Assembly (NCBI RefSeq): GCF_018446385.1
Contig: NC_055990.1
Coordinates: 22,501,558-22,565,557 of the forward strand
Direction: 5' to 3'
Length of the DNA stretch: 64,000 nt
From: Zingiber officinale
Taxonomy: Eukaryota; Streptophyta; Magnoliopsida; Zingiberales; Zingiberaceae
Under the pieces are notes generated by a model that was given only the letters and a program-made list of their open reading frames with translations, was not told the DNA's origin and made no database searches. This document shows, one piece after another, positions 1 to 12,400 of this stretch (position 1 is its first letter; each line of letters opens with the position of its first letter). The translations under genes were made by a program, and so were the position numbers.

Positions 1-139
1 GAAAAATAGCCACGAAGAAGACCTCCCCCGCATGCTACAGTGTACCCATAACCCACTTTAAACCCTACCCTGTGCTTTTACCAAATTGCCCAACCCTTTT
101 CTACTAATTCCTCTCCTACCCTAAACCATATCCACGTCA
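1..139 (-). repeat. Partial 3' LTR of the Gypsy-like element
   Basis: This stretch is nearly the same as 4568-4699 and ends at the same cacgtca boundary. The rest of this LTR lies left of the window. Confidence 0.7.
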
Positions 140-558
140 CAAGCCTCCCCGTCAAGTCTGGTCGAAGGAGACGCAAGTCCGACTGACTAGACCAAGCCCC
201 AAAGCAGAATCGCTACCGAACGTGGAATCAGATCACTGGGCTCGTCTTATCACGTCGAACGAGCGACGAGGAATAATGCGAAACACATGCTGAGCAAGCG
301 ATCGATCGGATGCTGAGGGCGACCGAGTGACATCGGGAAGACGCTTGAGCGATACTGAGCAGAGTGATAGGGCTATAATAAATCAAGACTAAACGACCGA
401 AAAATGTCGACTGAGTAGTAGAGAAATGAGTGAAATAAGAACGAGCGAGCGATGTCCAGTGCGCGACCGAGAAAATACCGCCCAGGAAACAAATATAACG
501 TCGATCGGTCGACCTGAGAACGGGAAAGCGAGGTCCAATGCGTGACCGAGAAAGTGAC

Positions 559-1090
559 GACCGAGCGACAATAAATCATGACCGAGCAATCGAATAATGC
601 AGACCTAGTAACCGCAAAATGCTGAGCGAGTCGAACGACGATGGGCGAGCGGTATTAAACGTGTGACCAAGAAAATGCAGACCGAGCGACAGTAAATCAC
701 GACCGAACAATCGAATAATGCCGACCTGGTAATTGCAAAATGCTGAGTGAGTCGAACGACGATGGGCGAACGGTATCAAACGTGTGACCAAGAAAATGTA
801 GACCGAGCGACAGTAAATCCCGACCGAGCAATAAAGAGAATGATGGATGCGCAAAGTCGTGAGCGCGACCGAGCGAGTGCCGACCGAGAGACAGTAATCG
901 CGATAAGGCGATCGAAAAAATGTCGACCTGATAAGCAAAAAATACCGACCTGGCAATCAAAAAATGCTGACTTGGCACTCGAAAAATGCTGAGTGGGTCG
1001 AAAGACGATGGGTGAGCGGTATCAAACGCGCGATCGAGCAAATGTCGACCGAGCGACTGTGAATCCCGATCGATCAATCGAATAATGCCG
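559..1090. repeat. 121-bp tandem repeat, degenerate
   Basis: A unit beginning gaccgagcgaca recurs at 559, 680 and 801, a spacing of 121 bp. Later copies are shortened and diverged to about 1090. It lies inside the Gypsy-like element and codes for nothing recognised. Confidence 0.75.
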
Positions 1091-1399
1091 ACCTAGCTAC
1101 CAGTGAATGGTCGAGTAAGCGGCCAAGCAACAACGATGAGCGAAACGTGAAGGGCAGAGCGACAAGTGAGCGGTGGATGCTGACCCAGCCACAGCGATGA
1201 ACGAAACGCGGATGCCGAGAGTCGGACAGAGCGGCGAGCGAAGTGAATATGATAAGTGTCGGGCAGAGCGACGAGCAAAACGGTGAGCGCCGATCCGGCA
1301 ACAGCGATGAGCAAAGCACGGATGATAAGTGCCGAGCAGAGCGACGAGTGAAGCAAGTGTGATGAGTGCCGGGCAGAGCAGCGAGTGAGGAGTACCGAC

Positions 1400-1850
1400 C
1401 GAGAGGTCGTTGGGCGTGAGAGCATGCTCACTTATAACTCGCACTGGGGCGAGAGTCTGGGACAGCCGAACGGGAAGGTCGTTGGGCGTGAGAGCCTTGC
1501 TCACTTATAACTCGCACTGGGGCGAGAGTCTGGGACCCGACCGGGAAAGTCGTTGGGTGTGAGAGCCTTGCTCACTTACAACTCGCACTGGGGCGAGAGT
1601 CTGGGACAGTCGACCTGGAAAGGTCGTGGGGGGTTGGGCGTGAGAGCCTTGCTCACTTATAACTCGCACTGAGGCGAGAGTCTGGAACCCGACCGGGAAG
1701 GTCGTTGGGCGTGAGAGTCTTGCTCACTTATGACTTGCACTGGGACGAGAGTTTGGGACCCGACTGGGAAGGTCGTTGGGCGTGAGAGCCTTGCTCACTT
1801 ATAACTCGCGCTGAGGCGAGAGTCTGGAACCCGACCGAGAGGTCGTTGGC
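1400..1850. repeat. Tandem array with ~71-bp unit
   Basis: About six or seven copies of a unit holding ggtcgttgggcgtgagag and cttataactcgcactggggc, at about 71-bp spacing (for instance 1405, 1477, 1548). One copy has a short G-rich insertion. It runs straight into the 25-bp array that follows. Confidence 0.8.
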
Positions 1851-2335
1851 GATACTCTGGTCCGAGACCAGTGGCGATACTCCAGTCCGAGACTGGTGGT
1901 GATACTCTGGTCCGAGACCAGTGGTGATACTCCAGTCCGAGACTGGTGGCGATACTCCGGTTCGAGACCGGTGGCGATACTCTGGTCCGAGACCAGTGGC
2001 GATACTCCAGTCCGAGACTGGTGGCGATACTCTGGTCCGAGACCAGTGGCGATACTCCAGTCCGAGACTGGTGGCCATACTTTGGTCCGAGACCAGTGGC
2101 GATACTCCAGTCCGAGACTGGTGGTGATACTCTGGTCCGAGACCGGTGGCGATACTCTGGTCCGAGACCAGTGGCGATACTCCAGTCCAAGACTGGTGGC
2201 GATACTCCAGTCCGAGACTGGTGATGATACTCTGGTCCGAAACCAGTGGCGATACTCCAGTCCGAGACTGGTGGCGATACTCCGGTCCAAGACCGGTGGA
2301 GATACTCTGGTCTAAGACCAGTGGCGATTTTCTCG
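1846..2335. repeat. 25-bp tandem array of hairpin-forming units
   Basis: About 19 copies of a 25-bp unit. Two versions often alternate, one centred on ccagtccgagactgg and one on ctggtccgagaccag. Each is an inverted repeat with a five-base loop, so every unit can fold into a small hairpin. Long open frames on both strands here come only from the repeat, since 25 is not a multiple of three and all frames cycle. Confidence 0.85.
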
Positions 2336-2545
2336 ACCCCGAACGGGGGAGGTAAAAGATGACATACTTCGGTCTGAGACCGGTGGAGACTATCTCAACC
2401 CCGAATGGGGGAGGTAAGAGATGATATATTTCGGTCCTAGATCGGTGGCGACTATCTCAACCCCGAACGGGGGAGGTAAGAAATCTGATAAGCTGGCCCG
2501 AGACCAGTGAAGACCGCCCGACCCCAAACGGGGGAGATAAGCCTG
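2335..2545. repeat. ~65-bp tandem units with ccccgaacgggg palindrome
   Basis: Three to four copies of a unit holding cccgaacgggggaggtaaga and a ggtc-gagaccgg half-hairpin. It follows the 25-bp array and lies close to the primer-binding-like site. Confidence 0.7.
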
Positions 2546-2800
2546 ATTGGGAAGCCGTGCCAACCGGCTAAGGGTTTGTCTCGGTCCCTTAACTCCCAAA
2601 TACCCGTGGAGTCAGGGAAAAATCATAACAGAAAAATTAACCTGTCAGCCAGCTGAAGCTCCACTCGATCCCTCGACTCCCGAATACCGGTGGAATGAGG
2701 ATAGAATATAATATATGCGTCGAGATCCTCCGGGATTGTGATAATAGCAAAGAACCTCCCGACGTCGTCCATCTTCACGTTCCAGAACAGGTGAAGGATG

Positions 2801-2821
2801 TTCCCACAGACGGCGCCAAAT
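2801..2821 (-). other. Primer-binding-like site of the Gypsy-like element
   Basis: Minus strand reads TTTGGCGCCGTCTGTGGGAA right after the LTR end. The TGGCGCC start is common next to 5' LTRs of plant Ty3/Gypsy elements of the Tat/Ogre kind. The exact tRNA was not determined. Confidence 0.55.
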
Positions 2822-4699
2822 TGATCCCGTCCGGAAGCTGAGTCAGACGGACCGCCGGGCAAGGTGGATGGAATGTTGACGAAGTCGCGATGTCCCGGAG
2901 GGGGGTGTGCTGAGATGGCTCCCGTGTTGACCAAGTCTTCAAAAGTCCTCTGGTCAATGGTACCTGCAGCTAGCGACCGGGTTGACCCGACCCCCGGTAC
3001 CCCGATGCTCGAGGCAAATCCAACGAACATATAAATAACAGACTAAGCCATAAAATAATGAAAATGCATATGGAATATGAACGAGGAACGTACCCTGGCC
3101 CAGGGGGCGCCCTCGGATGGAATGCGGTGCGAGTTGTCGGGATCCGGAAGAGTAGACGATGCCCGATCAGGATGGAGAGCTGGATCTGACGACGAGAAGC
3201 TGAACGAGGTACGGACACGGAAGACGAGCTGCAAGTCAGGATATAATACCAGCACACAGATCGGGATAAGGCACCAGCACATAGACCAGGATACGACATC
3301 AGCATGTAGGCCGGGATAAAATATCGGCACGCAGGCCGGGACATGAGATCGACACGCAGGCCAGGATATGAGATCAACACGCAGGTTAGGATATGATTCC
3401 GGCACGCAGGCCGAGAAATAACAGCAATCTAAAGGCTAGACACAACGCACAGTCTGAAACATAACCGTGGCTTGCCAACCGGGATATAATAGCGGCCCAA
3501 TAACCACAGCATAAAAAACATCACACACGTCGAGTCGGAACATAATGACCGCGAGAGCTCGGAGGGCTCGGATCGAGAGCGGGATCGACGTTGGACCTAA
3601 AGACCAGGGCCCTAGATGATCGAATCCGACCGCGAGGCTGCCGGCAGCGGTAATGACGCTGTGAGGTCCGTTGAGACAGTGGATCAACCAACAACGGCTG
3701 TAGGTTGCCGCGGGAGGTGTCGACTGTGCGACTGCAACGCGTGGATGTTGTCGCGAAGGGCTGGCGGCGCGTGGAGGCTGCCGGCGACGGCTATGGACAC
3801 CGGAACAGAGAGCATACACTGCTGTCGCGTGTAAGAAGAGGGAGGCGATGTCGGCGTCGCTGGCAGAAGCTACAACTGGGGAAAGTTGACGGCGAGAGGA
3901 GAACAGAGGACCGGCTGCTGTGCTAGCCGCGGGAAGAGAGGAGGAGGAGAGGTCATCATGCTCGCGTGAGTCCTCGTGCATGCGGCATGGGTGTTCTGGC
4001 GAGCAGCGAAACCAATGGAGACAGCCTTCTGTGCGGGAGGCGGCGAAGAAGTCCTCCTTTGTTGGTGCCGGCGACGGGGGAGAAGGAGGTGATGGCGTCA
4101 GCGTGAAGAAGGCAGCTCAGAGGAGCTGCGGCGAGTCTGCCCTGTGCCGGCGCTGCGAGGAGGAGAGGGAGGAGGGGAGGTCATCATGCTCGTGTGAGTC
4201 CTCGTGCGTGCGGCGTGGGTGTTCTGGCGAGCAGCGAAACCAACGGAGACAGCCTTCTGTGCGGGAGGCGGCGGAGAAGTCCTCCTTTGTTGGTGCCGGT
4301 GACGGGGGAGAAGGAGGTGATGGCGGCAGCGTGAAGAAGGCTGCTCAGAGGAGCTGCAGCGAGTCTGCCCTGTACCGGCGCCGCAAGGAGGAGAGGGAGG
4401 AGGAGAGGGAGGCTGCCGGTGTGTCGCGAGAAGGAGGAAGGAGTGGGTTGTCGTCGCTGTGGCCGGCACTGCGAGGAGGAGGAAAAGGAGAGTGTCGTCG
4501 CTGTGGCCAGCGCTGCGAGGATAGCGGCGAGAGAGAGGGAGAAGCTTCCTCTTCCCTGTTGGCGGTGGAAAAATAGCCACGAAGAAGACCTCCCCCGCAT
4601 GCTACAGTGTACCCACTTTAAACCCTACCCTGTGCTTTTACCAAATTGCCCCTCCCTTTTCCACTAATTCCTCCCCTATTCTAAACCATATCCACGTCA
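2822..4699 (-). repeat. 5' LTR of the Gypsy-like element
   Basis: Minus-strand LTR of about 1.88 kb running TG to CA, ending next to the primer-binding-like site. Bases 4568-4699 match window bases 1-139 closely, with a short insertion and a few substitutions, which identifies the pair as LTRs. It holds short tandem units of about 27 bp at 3235-3420 and a 238-bp duplication at 3940-4420. Open frames in its GC-rich part follow these repeats and have no recognisable domain. Confidence 0.7.
3940..4420. repeat. 238-bp direct duplication within the LTR
   Basis: The block starting near gtcatcatgctcg at about 3953 is repeated at about 4191, with both copies closely alike. It is GC-rich and gives long open frames on both strands with no known domain. 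Confidence 0.75.
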
Positions 4700-5973
4700 A
4701 CTCAGGTTGTCATTACATTAAAAAGGGAGAGATTATTGGTGTAGTTTGTACTAACGGTTTAACTCAGGTTTTGATGAATGACAAGTAAGTTAAGTTAGGT
4801 TTTGTTATGATCTAACCACTTGATTAAGTGTGCAGGAAATCTAGATAGGTCGACGGGCCGACCGGATAGCTGGTACAAAGTCCAGATAGGTCGACGGGCA
4901 GACCGGATATTTGGCAAGAAATTTAGCTAGATCGACGGGTCGTCTAGACAGTTGATACGAAGTCCAGATAGGTCGATGGGCTGACCGAATATCGGGCAAG
5001 AAGTCTAACTAGGTCAACGGGCCGACCGGATAGCTGGCATGAAGTCCAGACAGGTCGATGGATTGACCAGATGTCTGACAAACTGGTAAGTTAAGGTAAG
5101 TCACTGGAAGAGAGTAACCAAATGAGGACATATCCCGGTTGAAGGGACAGTAGCGTCGGTCCAATTTAGGTCTATTTGGGATCCTTAAGCTGAGACCTTG
5201 ACTAGTTTATAGTCATGGAAGGATAGGAACTAATTATTACCCTTTATTATTAATTATTATTTATCCTAACACTTGTTTTGCATGTTATTTTGGACTAACA
5301 TTGTTTTGTAGGACAAAAGGAGAAAAATTGTCTTTGGATGAACAGTGCCGAAGGCGTCCTCAAGCAGTGAAGGCGCCTTCATACTGTTCATAGAAGGCAC
5401 TTTCTATAGCTATGGAACATGCCTTCCATGCCTTTTATAAGGCTGTCTCGAGAAGGCATTGGAATAGAACTCGTATACGAGCTACTACACATCCGTTTGA
5501 GCTTCCGACCGCTCCAGGCTCCTACTATGACTCTGCTATGAAGCTACTGCACCCGACAACTATTCTGAATACTTCCGACTGTGACCAGTAGACCGGCACC
5601 AACACACGAACATTCTCACACTCGATCCTTACGTGTTGGTAACAGGTTCTATTTGTGTACTTGATTACTGCAAAAGGACAAGTGCAGTGTGTTGCACTTG
5701 CTCTAATCTTCTTGTACTCGATTCCTACTTCCAAAGGTATCGAAAGAGGCTTTTTAGTGTATTACCCATCGATAAGTCTGCGAGACCTGAGTCTTGGAGT
5801 AGAAGTCACCGAAAGCTCCAAACTAAGTAAACCGCTTATGTTCTCTTTGTGCTCTTTGTTTTCGTTTGTCTATTTCTTTTTTCGCTGTGTATACTTTAAA
5901 TTTTTAAAATAAAAAAATGAGTTTTTAAAAACCACGTGATTCACTCTCCTCTTACGTGTGTCTCGATCTAACA
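4700..5973 (+). mobile_element. Copia 3' end: polypurine tract plus LTR
   Basis: Bases 4700-4734 look like the tail of a Copia interior, ending in the purine-rich aaaagggagagatta. An LTR of about 1.24 kb follows, from 4735 to 5973. It ends cgatctaaca, the form seen in SIRE/Maximus-like Copia LTRs. No PBS follows, so this is a 3' LTR whose interior was cut off by the neighbouring Gypsy-like insertion. U3 carries repeated gatcgacgggccgaccgg-type units at 4845-5060. A fossil; no coding capacity remains here. Confidence 0.6.
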
Positions 5974-6925
5974 TAGTGTACTTTGATTACTATGTTAATA
6001 ACTTTAAATTCATGTGGCACAATGAGATTTACAGAGTCTAACTTTCAATTCTTGTATTTGCATAAAAGGATCTATTAAAAATAATAATTATGAGTTTGAT
6101 TATTATGGGAGACTTAAATAAATCATAGAGGTTAAATATCCTACCTTATCCATCAAAAGGTGTGTATTATTCAAATATTCTTGGTATGATCCGACTCCAA
6201 GAACAAATACCAAAATATATTCAAATTACATTATAGTTGAGGTAAATGCAAACAAAAACTTCAACAAGTATAAACATTTCATTTTCACTATATAAGCAAG
6301 TCATGTTTTCTATCTTGAATATTAGATGAAGCAAAGAATAGTTAGTGAATGGTTAGCAGTTTGTCGAATAAAATCTCACTCTATCATAGCAATGTCCAAC
6401 TCCATCACGATCCAAAACCATGATGCATTTTAAAATGAAGAAGTGGAGATATATTCAATAGATTCCCATATTTAATCATTATTTGTAAATGTTAATGCAC
6501 CTTATGAGGAGATAGATGATAGAGAAATGTCCAGCAGTGAGGAGCTTGTTGAACTAATAGAGTCTAGTGTAGAGGACCTATGAAATATTAATGTTTATGA
6601 TTCAAATTCTTACATCTCACTAGTTATACTCTATAAGTCATTAATGTTAAGGTAAATTTCTATTTAGATCTAAATCTTACTAATTCTATCATATAAGTAA
6701 TTATTGTTTTGATTTAATTATTATTATGAATGCATATGTGTTATAATATAATTGTGCAGATATAGATATGTCGGATCTAGTAGCTGCACCCGGTGGGCAG
6801 ACTGTGTTGTAGATTGTTGGGTATTGATAAATATTGGTGTTATTAGTAATTTTCATTGCATATATTTTTTTGTAACATATTTCTAATATTTATATTTTTT
6901 TATATAATTTTACCCCAAATAGTCA
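5974..6925. other. AT-rich intergenic sequence, nothing identified
   Basis: AT-rich DNA with short frames only. One short coding-like stretch near 6490-6585 reads as acidic protein rich in Glu and Ser but has no partner exon that could be found. Confidence 0.5.
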
Positions 6926-6929
6926 TCGA

Positions 6930-8520
6930 ATAGTGATGTGAATAAACCATAAGTACACGATCGTATCATAAAGTAATAAAGATCAAATCCACAGGGACTA
7001 GTGACAATACCAACTTACTAGTCAAACTTAATTGTCCAGACCAAATAAGTTATGTAGAGTGTCACGAACACGACTAAAGTGGATAGAGAAAGGAGAGAAA
7101 GATAGCTAGCTTAGAAAGGCTATAAGGGCAGTAGTGGTCCAATCAAAGGAAACCCACGTAGTAGTAGAAAGATAGTAAAGAAACAATAGCAAAGTAGAAA
7201 TGGATATACTCAAAGAGAGAGAGACAACGATTCTAGAACTTTGATTTTACTTCTATGCAAGTAAACACTTGATCTACGTTTGAATTCCTATCTTCAATGT
7301 TGACTTGTGTAGATAGACTATCCTATGTATTGGGTGTAAACTTTTGAAACTACACCGACGTACTAATCTCAATTATCACCTATTTTTGGAGCAAACTAAA
7401 TTAAGGGTCATAACGTAGGTAGGGCTCTGTCACAAGACCCTACAACCCCTAAATGACCATTTTCTTACTATGTGGCGATGAATTAAGATTAATCCATTAA
7501 ACTCTATGATAGTCTAGAGTTCTTTGCAGCATATCGTTTTACTTTCCTAGCCGATTCTCCGCGTCTAGTTTTCTACGAGTTGGAGGGTTAGATTCTCCTT
7601 TCGGTTCATCCCTAAACTCTCGTGGGATACGAATTTCGTACTTTTGGTATTGAGATCATGTTAACATAGTAGATCCAAATTACAAATCACATATTACAGA
7701 ATAAGAAGGATCAAATAAGCATAGATCAAAAGAAAGAGCGTTCACATCACATAAACCTACTCTCTAATCCTAGAATCTAAAGTTTACCCTATAAACAGGG
7801 GGTTACAATCCCAAATCATGATTGGAATACATAAATCTGATTACAAGTTTAGAGAATCAGAAAAATGAGAGAAAATGTTTAGGCTCGATCGAAGAATCTT
7901 CCTCCTTGCTACTCCTGACCCTCCTTGAAGTGTAGATGACATTGGATCCACCCAGGATCACCTCCTAAAGCTTTCTAGGGGTCGTTGGATGACCCTAGAT
8001 TGAGATCCCCTTTCAAAATAGAGGGATCAACTTAAATTGGTGTTGGAGTGGAGACTTGACCTGGGTCGTGCCTAACGGCACAGACACCCGTGTTGGGTGT
8101 GGTTGCTTTAGAGCATGGTAGAACACGGGTTGTGCCACTGGGCACAAGCGTTAGTGTTTTGTAATGGGAGTTGGACATAGCCACTGTCACTAGACACGAG
8201 CACTCTATATCAGAAGTTGAATGGAACACGAGTCATGCTGTTGGGCATGGGAGTCGATGTTTGGTGGTGGGAGTTGGACATGACCCATGCGACACGAGCA
8301 CTCTATATCAAAAGCTGAATTGAACACAGGTCATGCCACTAGGTATGGGCACCCGTGCCACTGGGTACGGGTCATGAACCTAGTTTATTTTCTTGTTGTG
8401 AGTTTGTACTAAGTTTTTCTACCTCCGGATTATTTTCGAGAATGAGTGTTTTGCATAGTGAAGTGTGTGTACTGTGTGAATTCTTGGATTAGTCACTTCA
8501 AGAAGATAGATACCAAGTAA
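6930..8520 (+). repeat. Old LTR-like dispersed repeat
   Basis: The segment opens with an atcaaatccacagggactag block resembling the head of the solo LTR at 51790-53311 (aatatcgatcccacgaggcc). Its tail, 8040-8380, is likewise rich in repeats of the gcacgggt/acccgtgc kind. Same order of modules, but diverged; ends are not defined. Probably a decayed LTR of a related family. Confidence 0.4.
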
Positions 8521-9464
8521 ATCCTAGTGTTAATGATTATTTCAAATTTTTCGTCACAATAAATCATCAACAAAGCGATTAAAGTTAATCATCCTCTTTT
8601 AATTCCTTAGGTGCCCTAATAGATTGAACTAAAGTTAAAAAAGAAATATAGTTTTTAATGACCAGGTAGAAAATTTTATTATCCAAATAAGGAACTACTC
8701 GACTTAATTTAAATAAATTCATTATCATTTTTAAATTTTAATTTTTTTTATATTTATAAATTTTTAAATATATTTTTTATAAAAAAAAATATATAAATTA
8801 TAATCTCTGAATTCCGAGAGAATCTAACGTCTATAAAAATTAAAATTAATAATCAAATTATTTTTTTTGAACCGTTTAATTATCAACCGTGATTTAATTG
8901 GAAGCTGACCCTAGAACGGATTGACAGAGATACTGAGGACGAATGTATTCATCTTTTACCATCCAAATGATTTAATTGGAAGCTATTATCTCATATCTAT
9001 CCTTGTTTAAGACTGCTCGACTAAGATTAAATTTGATTTACTTCTTTCAAAGTGCGTAGGACGCCCTAAAGAGATAACCAAGATGATAAATTTCGAAGGA
9101 CGCTTAGTTATCATTCAGAAGAGGACGTTGGACTTTTGCACTGTTCGTCATGAATGAATGTTTCTTGATATATTAAATGAAAAAAAAAAATCTGGTTTAA
9201 TTAATCATTTTTAAGATGATAAACTCCACCTTTTACCACCACAGTAGAAGGTATCCTCGTATTTGTTATCCGTGGGAATCTCCCTAAGACATCCTTTGGC
9301 CTCATTCCCTCCTCAGGCTGTTCCTTTTGTTATTCCCTCTCCCCTCCCTTTTGTTTCCTTCTCCTTCAACTCCCCCTTCCCTCCCCTACATAAGCCAACG
9401 CCACCCCTCCCACCCCCCACCACCATTAACTCCTCTTCTTCTTCTCCCCCGGCCTGCCAAGCCA
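8521..9464. other. Upstream region of the diterpene cyclase gene
   Basis: AT-rich to about 9230, then a pyrimidine-rich stretch (9300-9450) typical of a plant 5' untranslated leader. No ATG in frame with the gene precedes 9465. No transposon was recognised. Confidence 0.45.
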
Positions 9465-12400
9465 ATGACTCCGACGATGGCCATGATGTCGGCACTGCTC
9501 CCGCCCCGGCCTCTCCTCCTGCTTCCTGCAGGTAAATTCATTCATTATTAATTCATTGAACTTCGAAGTTGGCCTTTGAAGTCAGCCACTAGTTTGCATG
9601 GTCCATGCTCCATGCATGGGAGCCTAAAGGAGGTGCTTTGGCTGAATTGCGTGCAGGTGCGCGGGAGAAGAGCTTGAGGTCGATCAGTACTGTGAAGGTC
9701 GAGAAGACCTTGAGAAGGCATGCATTGACCAGACCCAGCACTACTGCAGCTCCTCCTCCAGGTAGCGTTTGTTCGTTCGATTAATTATCATCGAACTGAA
9801 ACAGAGGAGAACAGATTGTTGTTATGTCGCCCTGACAAGCCCCGCCACCTGTCGTCTACTGCGTAGATTAGGCTAAGATCTGAGGAAGAGATGAGGCAGC
9901 AGAATTCGGTTCAAGTTTCTGTGTTTGGATCATGCGTGTAAAATTGTAACCGAGATTTAACGCTTTCAGGCCCACTCTGATTGAATTGAATTGAATTGAA
10001 TTCACATTGCAGATTACGGTGGTGGGTTGATACAGAGAGCTTTGCCGCTTCTGGAATTGCCACAGCAGGAACATGTCTTATTGTTGGAAGAGGTAATTGG
10101 TCAATTTCGTTCATCGACGGGCTCTGCATGCTGCTTTCGCCATTGATAGATGGGTGCTAGCTGTAGTCTTTTTTGCAGAGGACGATAGGCGGGATGGTGC
10201 AAGAGGTGAAGGCGATTCTGCGGTCGATGGAGGACGGGGAGATCAGCGTCTCGGCGTACGACACGGCGTGGGTGGCGCTGGCCAGGGACCCGGAGAGGAC
10301 CGACCGGCCACTGTTTCCGAAGAGCCTCCGGTGGATCGCCAACAACCAGCTCGGCGACGGTTCTTGGGGGGACGCCGCCGCCTTCTCCGCCCACGACCGG
10401 TTGATCAACACGTTGGCCTGCGCCGTCGTGCTCGCCTCCTGGAATCTCCACCCCGACAAGTGCCTCAGAGGTAGAATGAATTACTTTAACGACGTTCGTG
10501 CATCGTACGGTCGTACCTGAGTGCTATAAATGGCACGGTGCAGGGGTGGAGTACGTGAGGGAGAACATGTGGAGGCTGGAGGAGGAGGCGGCGGAGCACA
10601 TGCCCATTGGCTTCGAGGTGGCGTTCCCTTCGCTGATGGACCTGGCCAAGGAGCTGGGGCTGGAGATTCCCTACTCGCACCCTTATTTGCAAAGCATAAG
10701 CGCCATGAGAGACCTTAAATTGAAGAGGTGCGAGCTACGATTACAGTGCAATGCTTGTTCGACGCTTGAGTGGTATTTCGATAATTAAACAGGATTCCGA
10801 AGCAAGTGCTGCACGAGGTGCCGACCACGCTGCTGCATAGCATGGAAGGAATGGCTGGCTTGGACTGGGAGAAGCTTCTTCGACTACAGTGCCGAGACGG
10901 CTCCTTTCTCTTTTCGCCTTCCTCCACCGCCTACGCGCTGATGCAGACGGGCGACGGCAAATGCCTCAAATATCTCGAGCGAATCGTCCGTAGATTTGAT
11001 GGAGGAGGTATGAATCCATTAATTCATCAATTCTGCCAGAAAAATTTGACCTTGGATTCAATTTGCTGCAGTGCCGAACGTGTACCCTGTCGACCTCTTC
11101 GAGCACCTGTGGGTGGTGGATCGCCTGCAACGCCTCGGCATCGCCCGCTACTTCAAGCCGGAGATCAAGGACTGCCTCGATTACGTGCACAGGTGATCGA
11201 GCTCGCTAGTTCTTGTTCCTCTCGCCAGGTGTTTGTTGGAATGCAGCAGAGTGTTGAGTTGTCCATATTATGCAGATACTGGACGGAGGACGGCATTTGT
11301 TGGGCCAAGGACTCGCGGGTTTTCGACATCGACGACACGTCGATGGGGTTCCGCCTGCTGCGGTTGCACGGTTACCCTGTCTCCCCCGGTGAGCGAGCAG
11401 ATCAAGCAGAGTGGTCGATCACTTGCCACTTTAAACGGAGTCCTGTTTGATTGGTTGATTGATCCATGCAGATGTGCTGCAGCAATTCGAGAAGGACGGG
11501 GAATTCGTGTGCTTCCCAGGGCAGTCGAACCAAGCGGTGACGGGGATGTACAACCTGAACCGGGCGGCGCAAGTGGCCTTCCCCGGGGAAGAGATACTGA
11601 AGCGAGCTAAGAGCTTCTCCTATGCCTTCTTGCGAGAGAAACAAGCTGCACACCAGCTGCTCGACAAATGGATCATCACCAAGGATTTGCCCGGGGAGGT
11701 AATTGTCCAACTAAAACAGACAAATTTCAGTTTCTACTTGTGTCGAATTAGTACCATATCGTCGTTTGATCGACGGAGCAGGTGGAGTATGCTCTGGATT
11801 TCCCCTGGTACGCGAGCCTGCCTCGCGTCGAGGCAAGACTCTACTTGGAGCAGTATGGAGGGGGAAGTGATATTTGGATTGGCAAGACTCTCTACAGGTA
11901 AGCTCATCTACTGATCACAGTTCCTTACTTTAAGCTATCTACTTACTAAACTTGTTTACTTAACTGAATGATTAACTGAAAGAGTGATATGGCAGGATGC
12001 CTCTGGTGAACAATGATATGTATTTGGAGTTGGCTAAATTGGACTTTAACCATTGCCAAGCTCACCATCAGCTGGAGTGGCTCTATCTTCAAAAGTATGT
12101 CAAATATTTCTTATTCTAATTGAGACCTGCATTGGTTCAGTGTTGTACAAGTAGTCAACCTATTCAAGTTTCAATTGTGTGGTTCCACTTAAGGTGGTAC
12201 GAGGAGGCAGGCCTTGGAAGGCATGGTGTGAGCAGAAGAACCCTGTTGGAGGACTTCTTCTTAGCAGCCTCTTGCATATTCGAACCCGAACGCAAGACTG
12301 AGAGGTTGGGTTGGGTTCGAACCCTGGTTTTCTCGAAGGCCATTTCAGCCTACTTTGGCAGGGACTCATGCACTGAAACTATGAGACAAACACTGATACT

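Larger units (their letters stand above)
1..4699 (-). mobile_element. Non-autonomous Gypsy-like LTR retrotransposon, left end outside window
   Basis: A fossil LTR element read on the minus strand. The last 139 bases of its 3' LTR lie at the window's left edge, the internal part is about 140-2821, and the 5' LTR is 2822-4699. Start and end carry the usual TG/CA. Directly inside the 5' LTR is a primer-binding-like site (minus strand TTTGGCGCCGTCTGTGGGAA). The roughly 2.7 kb interior shows no protease, reverse transcriptase, RNase H or integrase; it is almost wholly tandem repeats. That is the build of a LARD-type non-autonomous element moved by a partner's enzymes (inference). It sits next to the 3' LTR of a Copia element, so it probably inserted there. 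The expected 5-bp target copy would be actca at 4700-4704; its mate is outside the window. Confidence 0.75.

Noticed and set aside
1799-2355. Long open frames on both strands (proteins of about 90-160 residues with repeated RYSGPRP or GLGPEYRH words)
   Set aside because: They are translations of the 25-bp tandem array in every frame; no unique protein content.
3436-4600. Large GC-rich open frames on both strands
   Set aside because: They lie inside an LTR and follow its 238-bp duplication; no start context, splice signals or domains.
9327-9464. Upstream extension of the CPS reading frame
   Set aside because: The frame is open but has no ATG before 9465; composition is that of a CT-rich leader.
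10097-10474. Minus- and alternative-frame open frames over CPS exon 4
   Set aside because: Shadows of the real exon, which reads SAYDTAW and QLGDGSW in its own frame.
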